Shown: positions 11,024-13,788 of the stretch, in pieces
Layout of the letters: every line of letters begins with the position of its first letter
Numbering within the stretch: the first letter of the stretch is position 1
Source: JAAFIP01 sp043769005
GTDB taxonomy: Bacteria; Pseudomonadota; Gammaproteobacteria; Burkholderiales; Burkholderiaceae_C
Assembly (NCBI GenBank): GCA_043769005.1
Contig: JAYVJV010000180.1
Coordinates: 1 to 13,788, forward strand
Length of the DNA: 13,788 nucleotides
Direction: 5' to 3'
The notes under the pieces: model-generated
The model's input: the letters and a program-made list of their open reading frames with translations, nothing else
The model's database searches: none
Told to the model about the DNA's origin: nothing
Made by a program: the position numbers and the translations under genes

Positions 11024-13788
11024 ATGTCTCGAATTTTTGACAATATTGACCAAGACCTGCTAACTGCCCTCAGAGGCACTATGCAGGTGAGTAACCGTGC
11101 CGATTTTTGCGTGGGGTATCTCAACCTGCGTGGTTGGCAAGCCATTGATGACCTGATAGAGAGTTGGAACCCAGATCGTGGGCAGGTATGCCGTGTTCTT
11201 GTCGGTATGCAACGCCCCCCACACGAGGAAATTCGGGAGCTGTATCGCCAAGTTGATACAGCGGGATTGATTGACAACGCAACGGCCACGCGGTTAAAGC
11301 TACAGTTTGCTGCGCACTTACGTGAGCAAATCACCTTGGGCATTCCTACCGGGAAAGACGAGGAGGGTTTGCGCCAATTTGCCAAGCAACTCCGGGCCAG
11401 GAAAGTGGTTGTCAAGCTCTTTTTGCCTTATCCATTGCATGCCAAGTTGTACCTGCTGTTTCGTGATGATGTCAACAACCCCATCACTGGTTTCGTCGGC
11501 AGCAGTAATCTCACAGTTTCAGGCTTGACGCGCAATGGCGAACTAAACGTGGACGTGCTAGACCATCTGGGTACGCAAAAGCTATCGCATTGGTTTGATA
11601 CACGCTGGGCCGAACGTTGGGCGTTGGATGTGTCTGCTGATTTAGCCAATATTATCGAGACTAGCTGGGCACGCGAGGAAGCCATCCCGCCACACCACAT
11701 TTACCTCAACATGGCCTACCACCTCAGCACAGAGGCGCGCGCGGGTTTAAGCCAGTTTCGCTTGCCTGCTAGGTTTGAGCAAGATTTATTTGAGTTTCAA
11801 AAAAGCGCAGTCAAAATTGCGGCCCGCCATTTGCACCGCCGTGGTGGCGTGATGATTGGCGACGTGGTGGGCTTGGGTAAAACCATCATGGCTACCGCCT
11901 TGGCGCGCATGTTTGAAGACGACCTGGGCTATGAAACACTTATCATTTGCCCCAAAAATTTGGAACCCATGTGGAAGAACTACCGCACAGAATATGGTCT
12001 GCGCGGTGAGGTATTGCCCATTTCCATGGTGACAAAAGAACTGGCTAATTTACGTCGCTACCGTTTGGTCTTGATTGACGAAAGCCATAACCTTCGCAAC
12101 CGCGATGGCCGCAGGTACAAAGCCATAGCAGACTACATCAAAAGCTGCGACGCAAAAGTAATTTTGCTTACCGCCACACCGTACAACAAAACCAAGACAG
12201 ACCTGTCCAGCCAACTGCGTCTATTTATCGACGAAAAAGCCAACATTGGCATCCGCCCTGAGCGCTATATGCGCAAGCTGGGTATCAGTGAAGCAGAGTT
12301 TGAACGCAAAAACCAGTGCAAGGTAAACTCTATCTTGGCCATTGAAAAGAGCGATGAGTTTGACGATTGGCGTGAGCTTATTCGGCTGTACATGGTGCGT
12401 CGCACGCGCAGCTTTATCATCGCGCATTACACCCAGCTTGACAAAAAAGGGCGTCCCTATATTTCAGGCGCGGATGGTGAAAAGCGCTACTTCCCGGTGC
12501 GTAAACCTACAACCCTCACGTTCACGGCAGACGAAACCGACCCCAACGACAGCTACGCCCGCTTGTACTCGGATGGCGTAGTGGACGATATCAACGCATT
12601 GCATGTGCCGCGCTACGGCCTAGGCTTGTACATCGAACCAAAAGAAGAAAAAACCGCCACACAGCCAGAAAAAAAGTTGATAGAGAATCTGGGCCGTGCA
12701 GGCAAACGCCTGATGGGGTTTTGTCGTACCAATTTGTTTAAACGTTTGGAATCCAGCGGCTTCTCATTTTTGCAATCCATCGACAGGCATGTGCTGCGTA
12801 ACCAGCTCTACATGTACGCCATAGAAAATGGTTTGAACCTGCCCATCGGCGTACTGGACGCAGACTTTTTAGATGCAGAGCATGGCGACGAAGACCCCGA
12901 TGCCAGCAAAGGCAATGCTGATGACCTGCTAGACGGCATCATCGAGCAAGTCGATGAAGAAGACATGCTACCCAACACTCTGGCGCGCGCCAAAGCGCTG
13001 TATGCGCTTTACGCCAGTGACTACAAAAGCAACTTTAAATGGGTGCGCTCCAGTTTGTTTAAAAAGTCGCTCGCCGAACACCTGGCCGAGGACACGCAAA
13101 CGCTTACAGCCTTGCTCCAAACCCATGGCCCATGGCAAGCCGTGCGCGATAACAAGTTGCAGGCCATGCAAGAGCTAGTGAGCCGCACCCATGCCAAAGA
13201 AAAGCTGCTGATATTTACCCAGTTTGCCGATACAGCCCGCTACCTAGGGCGCGAGCTAAAACGACTTGGCGTTACGCACCTAGAGGTAGCCACGGGCGCG
13301 CATAGCGACCCGTTTAGCCTAGCCTGCCGTTTCTCACCCAAGTCAAACAACAAGACGGTGGCCAAAGCCGACGAAGTGCGCGTGCTGATTTGTACCGACG
13401 TACTGTCCGAAGGCCAAAACCTGCAAGACAGCCATGTGGTGGTTAACTTTGACCTGCCCTGGGCCATCATCCGCCTCATCCAGCGTGCAGGCCGGGTTGA
13501 CCGCATTGGCCAAAAAGCTGAAGAGATTTTTTGCTATTCCTTTCTACCTGCAGACGGCGTAGAGCGCTTAATTAACTTGCGCGCCCGCATCAAACAGCGC
13601 CTGCATGAAAACGCCGAGGTAGTGGGCACCGACGAAGCTTTTTTTGAAGACGACCAAGCCAAGCCCAAAGACGACCCCGAGGCCAAAGCCCTGCGCAACC
13701 TGTACACCGAACAGTCTGGCGTGCTGGACGACACCGACGACGAGGTGGACTTAGCCTCCTATGCTTGGCAAATCTGGAAGCAAGCCAC
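11024..13788 (+). CDS. PLD-nuclease/SNF2-family helicase fusion, probable restriction or anti-phage protein (3' incomplete)
   Basis: The frame is open from ATG 11024 to the window end, at least 921 codons. An in-frame TAG at 11015 precedes the start. The N-terminal PLD-type half-site domain has HAKLYL (His139, Lys141), GSSNLTVSGL (159-168) and Glu173 in NGELNV, the HxK…N…E set of this nuclease class. An SF2 helicase of SNF2 type follows: Walker A GDVVGLGKT (279-287), DESH box (352-355), TATP (383-386), and helicase-C motifs LIFTQFADTARYL, TDVLSEGQNLQ and QRAGRVDRIGQ (from 820). An acidic stretch lies near 611-645. Fusions of this kind usually sit with DNA methyltransferase genes in restriction-like or phage-defence loci. 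DISARM has the two activities on separate proteins (DrmC, DrmD). The partners here would lie beyond the window. Confidence 0.88.
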   Translation, partial: MSRIFDNIDQDLLTALRGTMQVSNRADFCVGYLNLRGWQAIDDLIESWNPDRGQVCRVLVGMQRPPHEEIRELYRQVDTAGLIDNATATRLKLQFAAHLREQITLGIPTGKDEEGLRQFAKQLRARKVVVKLFLPYPLHAKLYLLFRDDVNNPITGFVGSSNLTVSGLTRNGELNVDVLDHLGTQKLSHWFDTRWAERWALDVSADLANIIETSWAREEAIPPHHIYLNMAYHLSTEARAGLSQFRLPARFEQDLFEFQKSAVKIAARHLHRRGGVMIGDVVGLGKTIMATALARMFEDDLGYETLIICPKNLEPMWKNYRTEYGLRGEVLPISMVTKELANLRRYRLVLIDESHNLRNRDGRRYKAIADYIKSCDAKVILLTATPYNKTKTDLSSQLRLFIDEKANIGIRPERYMRKLGISEAEFERKNQCKVNSILAIEKSDEFDDWRELIRLYMVRRTRSFIIAHYTQLDKKGRPYISGADGEKRYFPVRKPTTLTFTADETDPNDSYARLYSDGVVDDINALHVPRYGLGLYIEPKEEKTATQPEKKLIENLGRAGKRLMGFCRTNLFKRLESSGFSFLQSIDRHVLRNQLYMYAIENGLNLPIGVLDADFLDAEHGDEDPDASKGNADDLLDGIIEQVDEEDMLPNTLARAKALYALYASDYKSNFKWVRSSLFKKSLAEHLAEDTQTLTALLQTHGPWQAVRDNKLQAMQELVSRTHAKEKLLIFTQFADTARYLGRELKRLGVTHLEVATGAHSDPFSLACRFSPKSNNKTVAKADEVRVLICTDVLSEGQNLQDSHVVVNFDLPWAIIRLIQRAGRVDRIGQKAEEIFCYSFLPADGVERLINLRARIKQRLHENAEVVGTDEAFFEDDQAKPKDDPEAKALRNLYTEQSGVLDDTDDEVDLASYAWQIWKQA

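Noticed and set aside
1..13788. CRISPR arrays, tRNA or rRNA genes, insertion-sequence transposases
   Set aside because: No regularly spaced repeats, no cloverleaf or rRNA-like sequence, and no transposase or integrase motifs seen on either strand.

Overview
The window looks like a chromosomal segment from a betaproteobacterium of the order Burkholderiales, most likely a Comamonadaceae member close to Rhodoferax, Acidovorax or Polaromonas. This is a judgement from protein style, GC-rich codon use and two dispersed repeat types that I remember from that group. No database was searched. There are no rRNA or tRNA genes and no CRISPR array.

Layout. 1-4007 is a mosaic locus that starts with a Crp/Fnr-type regulator (+) and leads to an RluF-like 23S rRNA pseudouridine synthase (4008-4823, +). 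Between them sits a series of minus-strand cargo genes: a small zinc-ribbon membrane protein, a RelE-type toxin with an XRE antitoxin, an HPF/RaiA-family ribosome-associated protein, and a peptidoglycan amidase with a probable periplasmic immunity partner. Broken copies of the flanking genes lie among the cargo: two extra copies of the last 28 codons of the regulator (1902-1985, 3832-3915) and one extra copy of the first 25 codons of the synthase (2644-2719). Short dispersed repeats carrying the core GCGTAAGCAGCTA sit next to them. The regulator-synthase gap therefore looks like a repeatedly used insertion or recombination site.

4845-5681 is a VapBC toxin-antitoxin operon with a palindromic, apparently leaderless promoter. 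5805-6833 encodes an orphan periplasmic ABC-type binding protein whose signal peptide is partly encoded by the same dispersed repeat. 6876-7069 is a MITE-like pair of 45-bp inverted repeats. A sigma-32-like promoter overlapped by a terminator-like hairpin precedes htpG (7221-9263). htpG carries a 60-bp palindromic repeat inserted in frame (8566-8625). 9344-10213 is a TacAT-type (DUF1778 plus GNAT) toxin-antitoxin pair with an unusual same-frame junction. 10257-10694 is a universal stress protein (-).

From 11024 to the window end runs an incomplete ORF of at least 921 codons that fuses an N-terminal PLD-type nuclease domain to an SNF2-family helicase, probably part of a restriction or anti-phage operon continuing beyond the window. 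Three toxin-antitoxin modules, an amidase-immunity pair and this helicase give the window a defence and competition character, set among housekeeping genes (htpG, the pseudouridine synthase, the stress protein).
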